Shown one piece after another: positions 23,993 to 35,939 of a DNA stretch of 64,000 bases (positions are counted from its first letter, which is position 1; every line of letters starts with the position of its first letter). Source of the stretch: Phorcus lineatus (lineage: Eukaryota > Mollusca > Gastropoda > Trochida > Trochidae); contig OV121096.1 in assembly GCA_921293015.1 (NCBI GenBank), positions 14,015,000 through 14,078,999 on the forward strand. Direction: 5' to 3'. Under the pieces are notes generated by a model that did no database searches, was not told the DNA's origin, and was given only the letters and a program-made list of their open reading frames with translations. A program made the translations under genes and the position numbers.

Positions 23993-26664
23993 CTTTGGTT
24001 AAGAAAATATGAAGTGCAAAAGTTATCCAATTTGCGGGACTTCTTGTTCCTTTATTTATTTATGCACATGTGTGATCGATTTATGGAATTGAAGAACATC
24101 CTTTCCTCTTTATTGAGATGTAAAATAAATCAGGCAAGTGGTGTAGAAGATTATTGTGTACGAAAGAAGTGTACATGAAAATCGCACTTCAGATCACATG
24201 ATAAGAAAAGCGACAAATGTGCCCATTATGTTGCGCTTGCTGTATCGCTATTTGTTTTAGCACAAATGTATATTATATATAAAATTGTAGACAATTTATT
24301 TCTCTTGACAATGATGTCAATGTTTTTGGAATGCATCATTTAGCTACGGAGATATAAAGTACCAAAGTTTCCCTATTTGCGGCACTTACTGTTACACTAT
24401 GTTAATATTTTTTGGTGTGAATGAACACATTTTATACAGAATTGAAGACAACCTTTTCTTCTTTATTGTGATATAACAGTTATCAAAATGCGCAAAGGAG
24501 TTCAAAAGATATGAAGTACTAAAGGAAAGTAGATGACAAAATCGCTGCTCAGTTCACAAGGAGAGAAGAGAAAAATTAGCTTTTTGTGCGGCGCTTGCTG
24601 TCTCTTTATAAACCTTTTTGCCTGTACAAATTTACAATGAATTAAAATCAATCTTTTCTCTATCTTGTGATATAATTGTCAAAATTTGTTGAAAAATGGT
24701 GTGAATTAATGGTATAAAACTATATAAAGGACAGATATGTATTTTATATCGAATATTAATTTTCTTTTCTTTCAAATGATCCAAGCCATATTGAAATCCT
24801 AACAAGGCTTCAGATCATAGAGCGTGCAATAAGAGGTTGTGCATATGGTCTGAAAGCATGCGTCTAAGTAAAAGATAGCACGCACGCAGGTCGGTGTCAT
24901 GGTTTACGTGTAATATAAACTTACTGAGCTTGACCAATCTTCACACAAGAAAAACGAATCACAAGTTACAAACACAACATTTGTTCAATACAACATAATC
25001 TCCCACATCTTACAGGAAAACAACTTACAATGGCATGCCATGAAACATTACAACAACAAAATCATTTACTAAGAAACATTAGCGACCTTGCCTGGAAAGT
25101 TAACATCAAGTCATGGTGACATCAGGTCATTCAAAAAGGTAAAAATAGTTCATCATCACCAATTCATACACAAATTGCCCCTGCAAGATTATAGGAACAC
25201 TCACCAGGTGCAGCTTTAACATCAAAACTGCACCCCATGACCTCACATTGGCAACTGCCCTGACTAACAATCACTCAGTCACCTTTATAGTGGCTCTGCA
25301 TGATTTTCACACAAATCATGCTCATGTCACACAGCGTAAGGTGTTCACCTGTTCTCGCCTAAATTCTAGGTTCAACTGGATATGTTCAACAAATAATACT
25401 TCAAATGAAACAACCTGAAAGTCGGTGTGAGAAGGTTATTGGCATGTGCGGCATGGAGTTGGGAAAAAATGAGTGATTGTTATGCGTAATTTCGGTATGA
25501 TAGTCATAATCAATGTTTGCATAACTTTCGGAACATGTACCCACACCAATGAAACTTAGCGACAGCTTGATCGAAAGTACAAGGGTTGAACTGACACTGC
25601 TACTGTACAATAAGTGCCGAGATCAGTCACTGAGGACCGCAGCAATAATGAGTTAGCGTTAGAAAAACTAAGTGTGCAAGTCACATCTCGCCAGGACCTC
25701 ATGTTTGCAAAGCTCAATTCATCACGGACCAGCCCGGCGCCCGCATCTTAAGGGTTGATTTATAGATTTGATTAACCTGTGACCCCTAATAAGGGCCACA
25801 GGGACCACACCCTAACAACCTATATTTTCATCTTCATCTCTAGAAGCAAGAAGCCTGGAAAGCTGCAACCTTGTGTACAGAGTTCTTAGCTGATAGCAAT
25901 TCAAATTTATGGTTTTGGTGACCCTGTGACAATTGATAAAGGCCCCAGGGCCATGCCCAAAAACACTATTTTCATCTTCTTCTCCACAAGCAAAACAGAT
26001 AGAAATGTGAAACCATGTGTACAGACTTCTTAGCTGATTTTAAATAATGAGTCTTGAATTTGTGGACCCTGTGACCCTTAACAACCTAAGGGCCACAGAC
26101 CCGATCCCCCTCTCTTTTTCCAAAAGCAAAAGCCCTAGAAAGTTAAAGTCTTGTGAACAGGTTCCTCAGCTTAAGATAATGGATTTGGTGATCCTGTGGC
26201 AGTTAAAATGGTTACCTTGTGACCCTTTCTGAAATGAATTAAAGATAGCCTGATGCGGTACAAAGTTTCTGTGGCAACAATTCGAACTTTGTCTTTTGAT
26301 AATAGGGTATAGTTTTGGAGCATCATTCTAAAAGTACTTTGGGGGGAGTCGATATGTTTTAAATAGTGAAAAATACTCTTGTTTCTTCCTTATTTTTGGT
26401 CAATTTCTGTGTTATTAGTCTGTATTAAGGATGTCAAACTTAGGAAATTTCTAGTAACTCATCTGGTCAGAGGTACACAGCTGGGAGTGTAAGAGAGTGA
26501 TGTTCACTTTTTTGCTTGTCAGATACTTGTCATGTTGTATGAAATATCTCCAATTTTCATTCATTGATATGGTATGTATTGATAAGTTGATGAAATGAAA
26601 GTTAGTGATCATGTAAAATTCCAATGTCAGCAGTTTTGATTAATGTCTGTTTGTGCGACTGCAG

Positions 26665-26871
26665 GGCAAGAAACACATTGTTTTTGTGGACGAAGACAGC
26701 AGTAAGTTGGACCGCCACGTCAAGATGCAGGTGAAGGGCCAGCCTTGTGACAAGAAGTTCAAAGCTGTGTCCTCCCTTGAAAACCAAATCTGTCTCTTTC
26801 CACAGGATGTGGACATGGATGTGTGCAAGAGCATTGCTCTCTTTCTGGCAAAGTGTAGACTCAACTGTTGA
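26665..26871 (+). CDS. Terminal exon of the adenylate-kinase-like gene, with stop
   Basis: The acceptor is gtgcgactgcag (AG at 26663-26664). The exon gives 68 codons and stop TGA at 26869-26871. The protein starts GKKHIVFVDEDSSKLDRHVK, continues MQVKGQPCDKKFKAVSSLEN and ends in LFLAKCRLNC. Hydrophobic HIVFVDED, the basic QVKGQPCDKKFK stretch and the Cys-rich tail look like folded sequence, not repeat translation. GC content and codon use are clearly higher than the flanking AT-rich DNA. With the upstream exons the visible part of the protein is about 254 residues. The function of this C-terminal part is unknown to me. The 9 kb intron in front of it holds the nested transposon complex. Confidence 0.8.
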   Translation, partial: GKKHIVFVDEDSSKLDRHVKMQVKGQPCDKKFKAVSSLENQICLFPQDVDMDVCKSIALFLAKCRLNC

Positions 26872-27825
26872 TAAGAACTAGAGATTCTACTGGCTTTTGG
26901 TGCTTGGTGTTTGTGTTTTTCCAAAGGCTTTTCAGCAATTGAGAAGTCATTTGTTTTCTTTTATTTGCTATGTGTTAGAGCAATCAGTATTTCTTCATAT
27001 ACAAACATGTTTTATATATAGTGCATAGAAATTTTACTGGAGGTGCAAGTGAAATATTTTTGCTATAGTAAAGTTAAGCAAGGGTTCTTTTATTGTTAAA
27101 AGTTTTTTATTTGTAGCTTTAAGATATATAAACACATTATGTATGTGCATTTGGGCCATGTATAGTGAAGCCAAGGTTTTAGTTTGAGAAACTTATTTGA
27201 CCCGCTGCTTCCATTACATTTTCAAATTCATTACAAACCATCCAAATGCACATTTATGATGTTCTTTATAAATCAGATACCCTTATTTAACTTTTATCGA
27301 CTATTTTGAAATCCTTTAAATAAGTTTCAGGGACTCATAATGCAACCAAGATGAAGACTTGACCAGCTCAACTGATGATTTGATACCTCAATTATCCGTT
27401 TAATTTTCTAATTGTCACACGAAATAGGGGACATAGTATTCAGTTTCGTCCGTCCGACACAAACATTTGAGATATTTCTAAAACTAATATTATGTGGTCA
27501 GTTTGATAAGAAAACGATTTCAGGAATGATAACAGGGGGTCACCGAATGTTAACACTTGTAACATCATTTTCCAAAATACCTACTTAAAAACCTAACATT
27601 ATAACAGTTTTGATCAGTTGAAGTTTTACTTTGTCGGCCTAACTTGTGGTTATTAATAACAACACTGTCAAACTATGATTGCAATATAAGAGAACAACTA
27701 TTATTTGAATAGAAGGTAATTTTAATTTATCATTCACCTATATATGTATGTAAATGAGGAAACAAACAAAAGAACATATTTACCACGAATGAAGGTGACA
27801 TTTATGCCAGAAAGGTGTTTTGATA

Positions 27826-27831
27826 AATAAA
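27826..27831 (+). promoter_or_regulatory. Candidate polyadenylation signal AATAAA
   Basis: AATAAA about 950 nt beyond the stop at 26871, within AT-rich unannotated DNA (26872-28050) that otherwise shows no coding potential. It would make a plausible 3' UTR end, but AATAAA occurs often by chance at this base composition. Confidence 0.25.
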
Positions 27832-28056
27832 AAGGAATTAAGATATTTAGAACAATTTACAATGTCACAAAATGTTATCGTAAGCAAGTTTGATTTTATT
27901 TATCAATAACTGAATATTAGAAATTCTATTGAGGATTTTTGTACACTGAGCTTCTTTCCAACGAGACCATGGAAATGACGTGGTTGTCGGTTGTGACATC
28001 ATAATTACATAGTATCATCAGCAGTTCTTTTGAAGTTAGGGTCAAATTTAAGTTTT

Positions 28057-29205
28057 AGCTCATCTAACCTAAAAGCCCTGATCATCCCTGTCCATAAACT
28101 ATTTCATCTTCTTCTCCAGAACCAATGACTCAGGAATCTGAAATCTTGCGTACAGACTCTAATGAGGTTTTTAAGTTGAGGCTGCTATTAGTTTTTGTCT
28201 GTTTTCCACTGCCGCCGCTGCACATCATATTAAGCTAGAACTTTTTCCCACCAGAACTCATATACATAACTTCCTATTTATACCCTGGGAACAAGATTTG
28301 AGACGCTCACATTAAAAGTCAAAGGTCATGGTCGCAAGTTCTAAAAGTGTTGGTGCCATGAGGCTCTTATTTTTAGGGCTAGGACGGGTAACCTGGATAC
28401 CTGAGACAGGTGTGTAAAGAGGACTACTAACTTTCGAGAAGTACCAAGATTTGAAAAGGTTTTTACAACCTTGAATTCAAAGGACAAGGTCACAAGATAA
28501 GTCAAATCTTGAAATCGAAATTAGATTTCCGAGATCTTAGACTTATCATTTATTGATCATAACCCCTGGGAATTCTTTGGACATGTACACATTCATTGTC
28601 AAAGTTAAAAGTAACAAGTTCTAAAATCACTAAAAATTATCAAAATTATGTGAAATTACCCTAATGAAGTTATTATATCCAAATGCTACTAGTTGTAAGT
28701 GCCATTTTTTTTACTTTAATGCTCAATTACCTTTTGTGATATATATAAAAATGCCCATTTTATTTTGGCTGTAAGGAAGGCAGAATCCTCAGTTTCAGAC
28801 CTGCCTTGCTTTTGCAGTGTCCCACAAAACCTCATTTAGTTAATATATAGATTTGATGAACCTGTGACCCCTAATAAGGACCACAGGGGCCACGCCCTAG
28901 ATTCCTCTTTTCATTTTCTCAAGAAGAATATTTCTCAAAGTGGAAACCTTGTGTACAGACTCCTCAACTGATGGGGATTCGAATTTAAAGATTTGGTAAT
29001 TCTGTGATACGAAATGAGGACCACAGCTTAGAAACCTATTCTCATCTCATCAAAAAAGAGGCATAGAAAACTGAACATTTGTGTTCAGATTCCTCAATGG
29101 GATTCTAATTTATAGATTTGGTGTTTCTGTGGCACTTCCACTTGTGACCCTTTGACCATTTGTATAATAAATCATAGATAGCCTGATGAGCTGCAGAGGC
29201 AATGG
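28057..29205 (+). mobile_element. R1 repeat element, nearly full length
   Basis: Head ttagctcatctaacctaaaa (about 28056) and body atcttcttctccagaaccaa; tail cctgatgagctgcagaggca (about 29187) followed by atggctttat. Diverged body units lie at 28840-29150. Between them (28190-28800) are sequences with 'aaggtcatggtcgcaagttc', reminiscent of other molluscan repeats. Intergenic, right of gene 1. Confidence 0.6.
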
Positions 29206-29689
29206 CTTTATATTTCAAAGCATTTTGCAGTTTCTTGACTAACAATATCAGACTGATCTTCCCCCTATATTTGTTTATATGTAAAAAAATAAGTGTATTA
29301 TTAGTGCATTTAAAAACATTAATTCCTTACTTGAATTAGGAAAATGATTGTTGGGTGGGGAAAGAGACTAACAAAACATTAGACCGGCAGTTGTATAATA
29401 CCAATTCACTATGCAGTAAGGAATTCGAAAATGTCTTCCTTACTTTACGCCTGTAATACTATCCTTACTTTATATGGGTTTAATAAGAATATATATGTAA
29501 GTTGAAATCATCATATTTATAATAATTTATGTTACTTAAAAAGGTTGAACAATTAAATGCATTGTTAATATTGATACTGACTACTGACGTTATTGTTGGA
29601 CTTTAATGTCAGTAATGTTGGAATGTATTGTCAGCAATGTTCAACTTTATTGTCTATGTTGTTGTACTATCAATGTGTTTGAATTGTTA

Positions 29690-29885
29690 TCCTCCCACCT
29701 CCCTAGCATGTAATTAGGGAGGATATATTGGTTGGCTCCATCGTCCATCGGCCATGATTACATTGTTAAATGCAGCAGAACTGAAAAACAGTGAGGCATA
29801 GCTTAACAAAACCTAGTATTTTTATTAATCATCACATGTATTTGTGCTCTTTGGGGTTTTCAACTTTCTAGAATGTCTTTTTACA
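29690..29885 (+). repeat. R2-like repeat fragment
   Basis: Contains tagggaggatatattggttg and caactttctagaatg blocks related to R2 heads and bodies, with the tail lost. No coding content. Confidence 0.4.
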
Positions 29886-30294
29886 ATGGAAATGTATCTT
29901 AGAAATATATGTCTTGAGCAGAACTAGATAGCCGTAAGGCCTTCGTTATTCTAACTTTGTATATGGAATATGTAAATGTTGGTTTTCTTTCTACCCCTTT
30001 CGTCACCCAAGCTTGCCTGGTTGTCACCCTGTTTACTATGTTCCCCTTTTGAATGGGGTATTCTTGGATTCTTGTTAAGGAGACAGCTCATTACCAATTG
30101 TATTCAAAATCTTCAGATTTGGTCAGAGCCTACCTTTTTAGAAAAAATATGCCAACACCAGTCTAGTATTTTGACCGTGACTATGGAACTTTTAGTGATT
30201 TTCAAACACTTGCTAATACAATCTCATGAGCCGTCCTTAACAAATTGTCTTAAAAATAAGGTATCAGTGTCCATTGGGGGATTCCCGCAGCCAC

Positions 30295-30510
30295 CCTGAA
30301 AAGTCAGATGGGCTGATCGCATGGCATCGGTGAACTTTTCACATTTTCAACTTCTCCTACAAAAGTGCAAAAGTCAATATGGGATTGTCAGGGTGTCCAC
30401 CCAGAGATCTTCAATTGTCTTTTGTCCTGGAGAACTATGCATCATATTCTTGAACATTAAACAATACAAAGGCTGATGAGCTACAGAGCCTATGGCTCTA
30501 TTTTATATAA
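30295..30510 (+). repeat. Short R1 copy with head remnant and tail
   Basis: gatgggctgatcgcatggca and gaacttttcacattttcaac (R1 head) and ggctgatgagctacagagcc followed by tatggctctatttta (R1 tail), with most of the body deleted. Confidence 0.55.
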
Positions 30511-30854
30511 AAGAAATATAGAACATGATGTCAATTATCATACAATGGATAGTGTTCTTAGCAGGATAAGGTCAATTGTGATTTTCATAATCTGTTTGGA
30601 GCGTAAATGGAAAAAAATGCAAATTATAAAGGCCTTCTCAAACTTCTTTTGTAAATATGGATGACTTCACAAGCTTTAACAATTTTAGTACTCTAAGTAA
30701 CGGGTAGCTGTACTGTATGAAAATAGAATTGGCGTAATTTGTAAACATTATTTAAAGAAATTACAACAAAACACTGCGGCTCTTCGCCATAAATATGATA
30801 AAGCGGTGCCATGACACTTCCATTGCCAGTTGAATGAAATCAACCAAATTATAT

Positions 30855-31240
30855 ATATACCTCCGCTACGAGGTAGTCTGGGTACGTAGCGCGCTGTGTG
30901 TCCATGTGTTTGGAATTGTTTCCGGGACCATAACTCAAAACCTTTAACTTTGAATCTTCAAATTTAAAAAGAATGTTACCTATGGGGTGTTGATGTGCTT
31001 TTCAGGGGTTAAGACCTAGGTTGCCAAAATGTTTTGAAGATTTGACCAGATACTGCCAAATTTCATTAATTTCTTTCTTTTCCTGAGCATTACTTGACAC
31101 AATACGACATGGAGACTTTGGTCTGAATGTTACCTATTGGGTATCATTGTACCCTTTAGGTGTTACGCCTCAAGGGTGTAGGACAATTTCCTGACTTTGT
31201 TATGTAGAGAGCATATTTTATGAGTTGATAACCACAGATT
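30855..31240 (+). repeat. R2-type repeat fragment
   Basis: cctccgctacgaggtagtct, then ttgtttccgggaccataact and caaaacctttaac; later a gatgtgcttttcaggggtta block. Same architecture as the R2 units at 9.1 and 12.5 kb, but more diverged. Confidence 0.5.
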
Positions 31241-31576
31241 TGATGTGATGTTACCATGACCCATCACTTTCTTCCTTTGAATGTGATTATTCATTGATAT
31301 GATTGACTTCCCGATTTTCAAATAATCTATGTGACGTAAAGGGAGGTCAAACTACATGCGGGGGTATGTTTTCACTTTTTCCTTGTTAACACAGCAGTTT
31401 GCAACAAATGTTCATAGACTTTATTTATCCATCTTCATTGTTGCTTACGTCAGGTTTGATTAGAGGGTATTGGAGAATCAACAGGCAGTCTTCTCTGTTG
31501 ATTATGTTGTTTTTAAGAAAGCTGCCTTTGCAACTGCAATTTTGCAACTTGATGTAAGATGGGTTTAAAAAAACAA

Positions 31577-31668
31577 GTGGTTAGCGTGTTCGGCCTTGGA
31601 TCAAGAGGTCCGTGGTTTGAATTGCGCCAGGGTCTCGGCAACTCTGTCTGCAGTAGAGAACTGTAAAT
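31577..31668 (+). mobile_element. tRNA-related head of the same SINE family, truncated
   Basis: gtggttagcgtgttcggcct, ggatcaagaggtccgtggtt and ctgcagtagagaact match the minus-strand head of the SINE at 23268-23590. The B-box region reads ggtttgaattgcgcc. It is preceded by an A-run (tttaaaaaaaca). The body and gtgagt tail are missing, so it is 3'-truncated. Confidence 0.75.
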
Positions 31669-31689
31669 CAGGTTATAGTGATATATATG

Positions 31690-34600
31690 TATTTGCTCTA
31701 CATTTGATGAAATTTGCTGCCAGCCAAACAATGTAATGTATCAAATGTTCAAGAGAATTTGTACATTAGTCTGATAGATTTCAGCCATTTAGGATATTTC
31801 ACCAACAAATCAAATAAAATACTGTAGCTTAAAGCAGAATTAGTCTTACCATTCCAAGGTCTTCAATAAACTGCCAGACGAAGGAGGGCAGTTGAAAAGA
31901 CTGTGGGCTTTAGCAAATGATAATGCCCTGAAAAAAATGTTATCATTATTATAGCTAAAATTAATGGAATTTGTTCTATTGTACCGAATTTATTTTTTCA
32001 TTTTTAACTTGTACATGAACAAAATGATGAAATCTGCAAAAGGTTACGGTCGAAACCCACTTTGACGTCACAAGTGATGAATGTAGCAAAACTTTGTGTC
32101 CTTCTGTATAAAAAAATTATTAAAATGCTTTAAAATCTTTAAGTCAATATTTGGTCACCACAATTTTTTTTTTATTTCATAAAGAAAATCTAAAATGACG
32201 TCACGTGGAGACGAAGCATTGAGCTGGCGATTATCATTTGCAGTGCCCAGATCATTTCTGATAACAAGAGGGCGGTGTCATGATGATTCCATCCATTTTA
32301 GCTATAATATTCTTTAGTCTTCACAAAGGAATACTAATTGACCTGTGTGCCCTTTTGATTGGTGGTCAGGTCAATTGGAGGGAAGGGGAAAGGGTCTAGG
32401 ACTTCCCAAAGCCCCATTTTTGTAACCTGCATCAGAATTTATAGATTTATTTGAATCCATTTTGAAAGAATGTTTTGATGGATATGTCTGCACCAGTTTA
32501 ATATGGTGACCTTTTAAATTTGTGGTCATTTGAGGGATTGTGAGATATTCGTTTGGCTTCAAATGAATGTGAAGTATGATGTGAAGCACTGACACTAATT
32601 TTGCTGAACTTTAGCTTAATTCCTCAGTTATGGCATGGTATTGTGCTGTACTTGAAGAACCATTTGATCAAATTTTCTTTCAGGTCTTCAAATCTTAGCA
32701 ACACAATCTGATGAGCTACAAAGTCCATAGATATATCATTATGTGGATATGTTTATAGTTAAATTGAGTGTGTTATGACAAGTGATTAAGTGTCTATCAG
32801 AAACAATGAGTTCTATGCAACATTCCAATGTATAAGGTTGTAGGCTTTATCCATAACCATATGATGTACTGGAAACAAAACTAGAAAAGACTAGAAGGTG
32901 ATTGCAACTCTCTAGGTCATTGAAATTTGAATTTGACTCATTTCCATGTGTTGTGATATTTGTAATTGTCTTATTTTCAAAATTATTTAGAACTTTTGTT
33001 CAGTTTGTTTTATTTGGTTTATTCAGTTATGTTTTCTTGTATGGACAGGTTTATCAAGGAAATATATATTGTATCACAACATTTGGTTATAGACGGCCAG
33101 TTGAAGCATTTACGTCTTGTTTTTAAAGATGATTTGGTAAGTTTTTACTTTTCAATAGAGTAATATTTGCTTGGTATCTATGATTTAATCTTAAAATGCA
33201 AAGTCAGTGCACCTTAAAGTCATGTTAATGTGTCTCAGGAGTCAAACATACAGTGCTTGTTGTAGTCTTCATCAGAGTCTTGTGTATCATCAGAACTTGT
33301 TATGTGATTAATGCACTTTAACTTGCAACATTAACAGGTCCCTTACATTATCATCCCTAACTAAGTGGGAGGACATCTGTGTGTCAAAGAACTCAGAATA
33401 CTCACAATATTTCGTTTGAAATGAGCTTATTCTGGATTTCATGTGAAGTTTAATATTACATCAAGGTGTAGCTAATCAGTTATCTGTTGTCAAAAGATTT
33501 TTTTTATCAACTTCTCCTCAAGAACTGCTGCACCCCAAAAATCGTTTTGAAACTATCATGCCCCATGGAGATTATTGTTAGTGCATCAAAGGGCTTTGAA
33601 GGCATTTTCCCTAAAAATAATTTCTGAAACCAGTAATTCTGGGAAGTTCAAAAGATCATTTTTGTAGGATGGAGGATGTGATTTCATGTACACTCTAAAA
33701 CAAATATTGGCGTAGCACGGTTGCAAATTTTTATTTTCATATTTGAGTCTCCATTTTACAAAGAGTTTCCTAAGCTTACTGGAGAAGAATTTGCTTAAAA
33801 GTTTAAGGGATGATGTTTGCCCACACCAATAATTGAGTGGCTGTCAGGACCAAAACTACAAACTTTGATCCCCTAGGCACAAAAATTCTTCTGGAGAAGT
33901 TGAAAATGTGAAAACTTTCCTGACGACGGCCAACACCACAAGACTGTTTGAAGAGCAAATAAAAACAAGTGGATGGCTCTTACTTCATTCTTCATTAAGG
34001 GACGGGATGGGGACATCCCAGTATTAGCAAACACTTCTTGTTAAAATTTTGAATCATAAATTATTTTTGATCAGTACTGTATGTATTTTTATGAATTCCT
34101 TATTGGTTAAGCAGTGTACTTTAGAATGTTTGTGTAGAATTTGAGATCCATGTTTTGGTGATTTTCTGCTTTGTACCAAAGAAATAAATTGCAATGTAAT
34201 CCAGTCGATCTCATTCCAAGAAATGTTTTTTATCATGTGAAATTTGGATCTAGTCAAAACTTTAAGACATGTCCTTTGAAGTGAAGGAGAATATTATCTG
34301 TATTAGTATGATGGACTAAATACAAGCTTTGAGCATTTATATAGCATTCATTACAGTTCATTATTCCATAACGAGTTGCATACAGATTTCAGATGTATTC
34401 TTTCTATTGTTAATAAAACTTGTTGACTTGAGAGATTCTTCTATTTCATGTTATGTAGCTGCTTAGATAAGTTTATTTCTGATCTTCCTGAAATTCAATC
34501 AACAGACTCTTGTGCATGGTTATTTTTGTATTTCATACATCTTTCCAACTAATGACAGAAGTGAATTGACATGCATCAGTACTTTGAATGGATGGATGGT

Positions 34601-35140
34601 CAGCTTTACACTTGAAGCAGAAAGACCAGGAAGCACAGGACACAACAATGACTCAATCTGTGTTTATTTAGAGTATAAAATGTCAGTGAATGAATAGTCC
34701 AGTATGTACAGAGTTGCGGAGTCCACGGCATGAGTACCATGCACTACTTACATACATACATACAGTTAGATACATACATAGGTAGCCTTTCTCATGTCAT
34801 TGTTTACATGCAATTAAAACACTTACAAAGGCAATGTACAACTTTCAAAGAAAATCTCAACTTCAATATAAAAAAATGAAAAGAAAATTCTCCCATTCGA
34901 AGTTTTCAAATTTGAATACTTTAATCATTTATGTGAAATATCCACACAAAATTAAACAATGTGTAAAAACGTATGCATCTGAGAGTAATTATACCAGAAA
35001 CAATGATAGAGGAAACAAGTAGCAATGGACCTTGATGAAAACCTCTCCTGCTTTCAACTCAACAAGCCTGAAATCAGGCCCAAACACATATTTGTTTCTT
35101 AGGAGTGAGTGAGTTAATGTTCAAAACCACTTGGGCAGTA
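31690..35140. other. Intergenic sequence with scattered decayed repeat pieces
   Basis: An R1 tail-like ctgatgagctacaaagtcc lies near 32708 and R1-like ttctcctcaagaactgctgc near 33508, with inverse R1-like bits near 33900. A short (tacatacatacatacata) microsatellite lies near 34750. No exon with splice support was found on either strand. Confidence 0.4.
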
Positions 35141-35149
35141 TATCAGCCA

Positions 35150-35935
35150 ATAGCAGTGTGGGTTTCCGTTATCCAGTGAAAAAAAATTTTGACTGTGCGT
35201 TTTTTTAAAAGACTGTTGGACATGATGTCTAATAAAAAAAGTCAAGTTTTCAACTTAAATGATTGGCCAAAATCAGTGATCTAAAATAAAACAATATGAA
35301 GATTATCTGTCGAGTCTACGTAACTTCTGTTTGCTTAAAATAGAATGTTATCATAAATTGTGCAAAAAATTATTATTCAGATACTTTTTAGCAGATTTAT
35401 TTTTTCTCAGAGCCAATGGTTATATTATCTGTATACAGAAATTCTCACTACTTTTCGACCAATTCCATTCAAACATGTACTCATTCTGATAACTTTAGCT
35501 GAATTTTCTGTTCTTGGTGACTGGCTACGTTAACTGCATAAATTCACGCAATTTTACAAACAATTCTTGCTTCAAACACGTTTCTAACTTCAATAGAAAT
35601 GAAAAAGCAAACAAAAGTATCAGGGAAAAATAGTACCCAATGCCATAAGTAATGGTAGAAAACCAGTTTTATTTATGGATTAGATTTAATGTAAATGTCC
35701 GGTATCTTGTTAAGGCATCGGACATGAATAATGCCAATGGAAACACTGGGTTTGTTGGGAGTATGTAACTAATTGCAGGACCCATTGGTTCTCCACTATT
35801 CCATCATGTACAATCCAGCCAGAATGAGTCATTAAGCTTCTGAAGAAATAATGAAATTTTGGCCTTCTGTATTTATAAAGCAAAGATTCTTTTCTAGAAT
35901 ACATTACAACTACCATTGGCATCAAGTTTTACCAC
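35150..35935. repeat. Dispersed repeat R4, copy 1
   Basis: Aligns in direct orientation with 38785-39490. Shared blocks include agtgatctaaaataaaaca / agtgatctaaaacaaaatg, attatctgtcgagtc / ataatctgtcgagtt, tgcttaaaatagaatgt and aatgccaatggaaacactg / aatgccaacagaaacactg. No convincing protein. Copy 2 is inserted in an R1 element inside ARF6 intron 2. Confidence 0.7.
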
Positions 35936-35939
35936 ACAT

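Larger units (their letters stand above)
19420..25755 (-). mobile_element. Decayed piggyBac element with transposase remnant
   Basis: The right edge cccgcatcttaagggttga (about 25743-25761) equals the right edge of the 9356-11753 element except that the terminal TTAA is mutated to TTGA. The left edge starts at gaccgttttt...atggtgtattcacatggcg, matching 9432-9475, so about 75 bp of left terminus is lost. It holds subterminal repeats (24060-24780), a minus-strand transposase relic (22020-23992), a SINE (23268-23590) and a LINE fragment (about 19880-21480). It is too broken to move by itself, and its family shares ends with the short element at 9356. Confidence 0.75.
19266..26265 (+). mobile_element. 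R1 repeat split by a piggyBac insertion
   Basis: The head aagctcatcttgcccgaaag (about 19268) and ccgtccattcatctgtctac are followed by an R1 body that stops near 19418. R1 body units resume at 25757 (gattaacctgtgacccctaa) and run to a degenerate tail cctgatgcggtacaaag near 26250. The piggyBac relic fills the gap, so R1 was there first. Whole structure lies in the 9 kb intron of gene 1. Confidence 0.65.
564..26871 (+). other. Gene span: nucleoside-monophosphate-kinase-like gene, 3' five exons
   Basis: Five exons (564-728, 889-1078, 14739-14830, 17544-17654, 26665-26871) join in one frame with consensus GT/AG borders and give about 254 residues ending in a stop. Phases are 0-0, 0-1, 1-0, 0-0, then stop. 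The visible protein has a kinase-core end (about residues 1-115, including a charged low-complexity insert) and an unassigned C-terminal half. Family members normally transfer phosphate between NTP and NMP in the cytosol, mitochondria or cilia. The P-loop is not in this window, so activity cannot be judged. Alternative: two neighbouring genes merged by my exon chaining, which the phase agreement makes less likely. Confidence 0.6.

Noticed and set aside
31577-31668. Functional tRNA gene
   Set aside because: Has tRNA-like box A and B segments but no complete cloverleaf; it matches the head of the SINE at 23268-23590.
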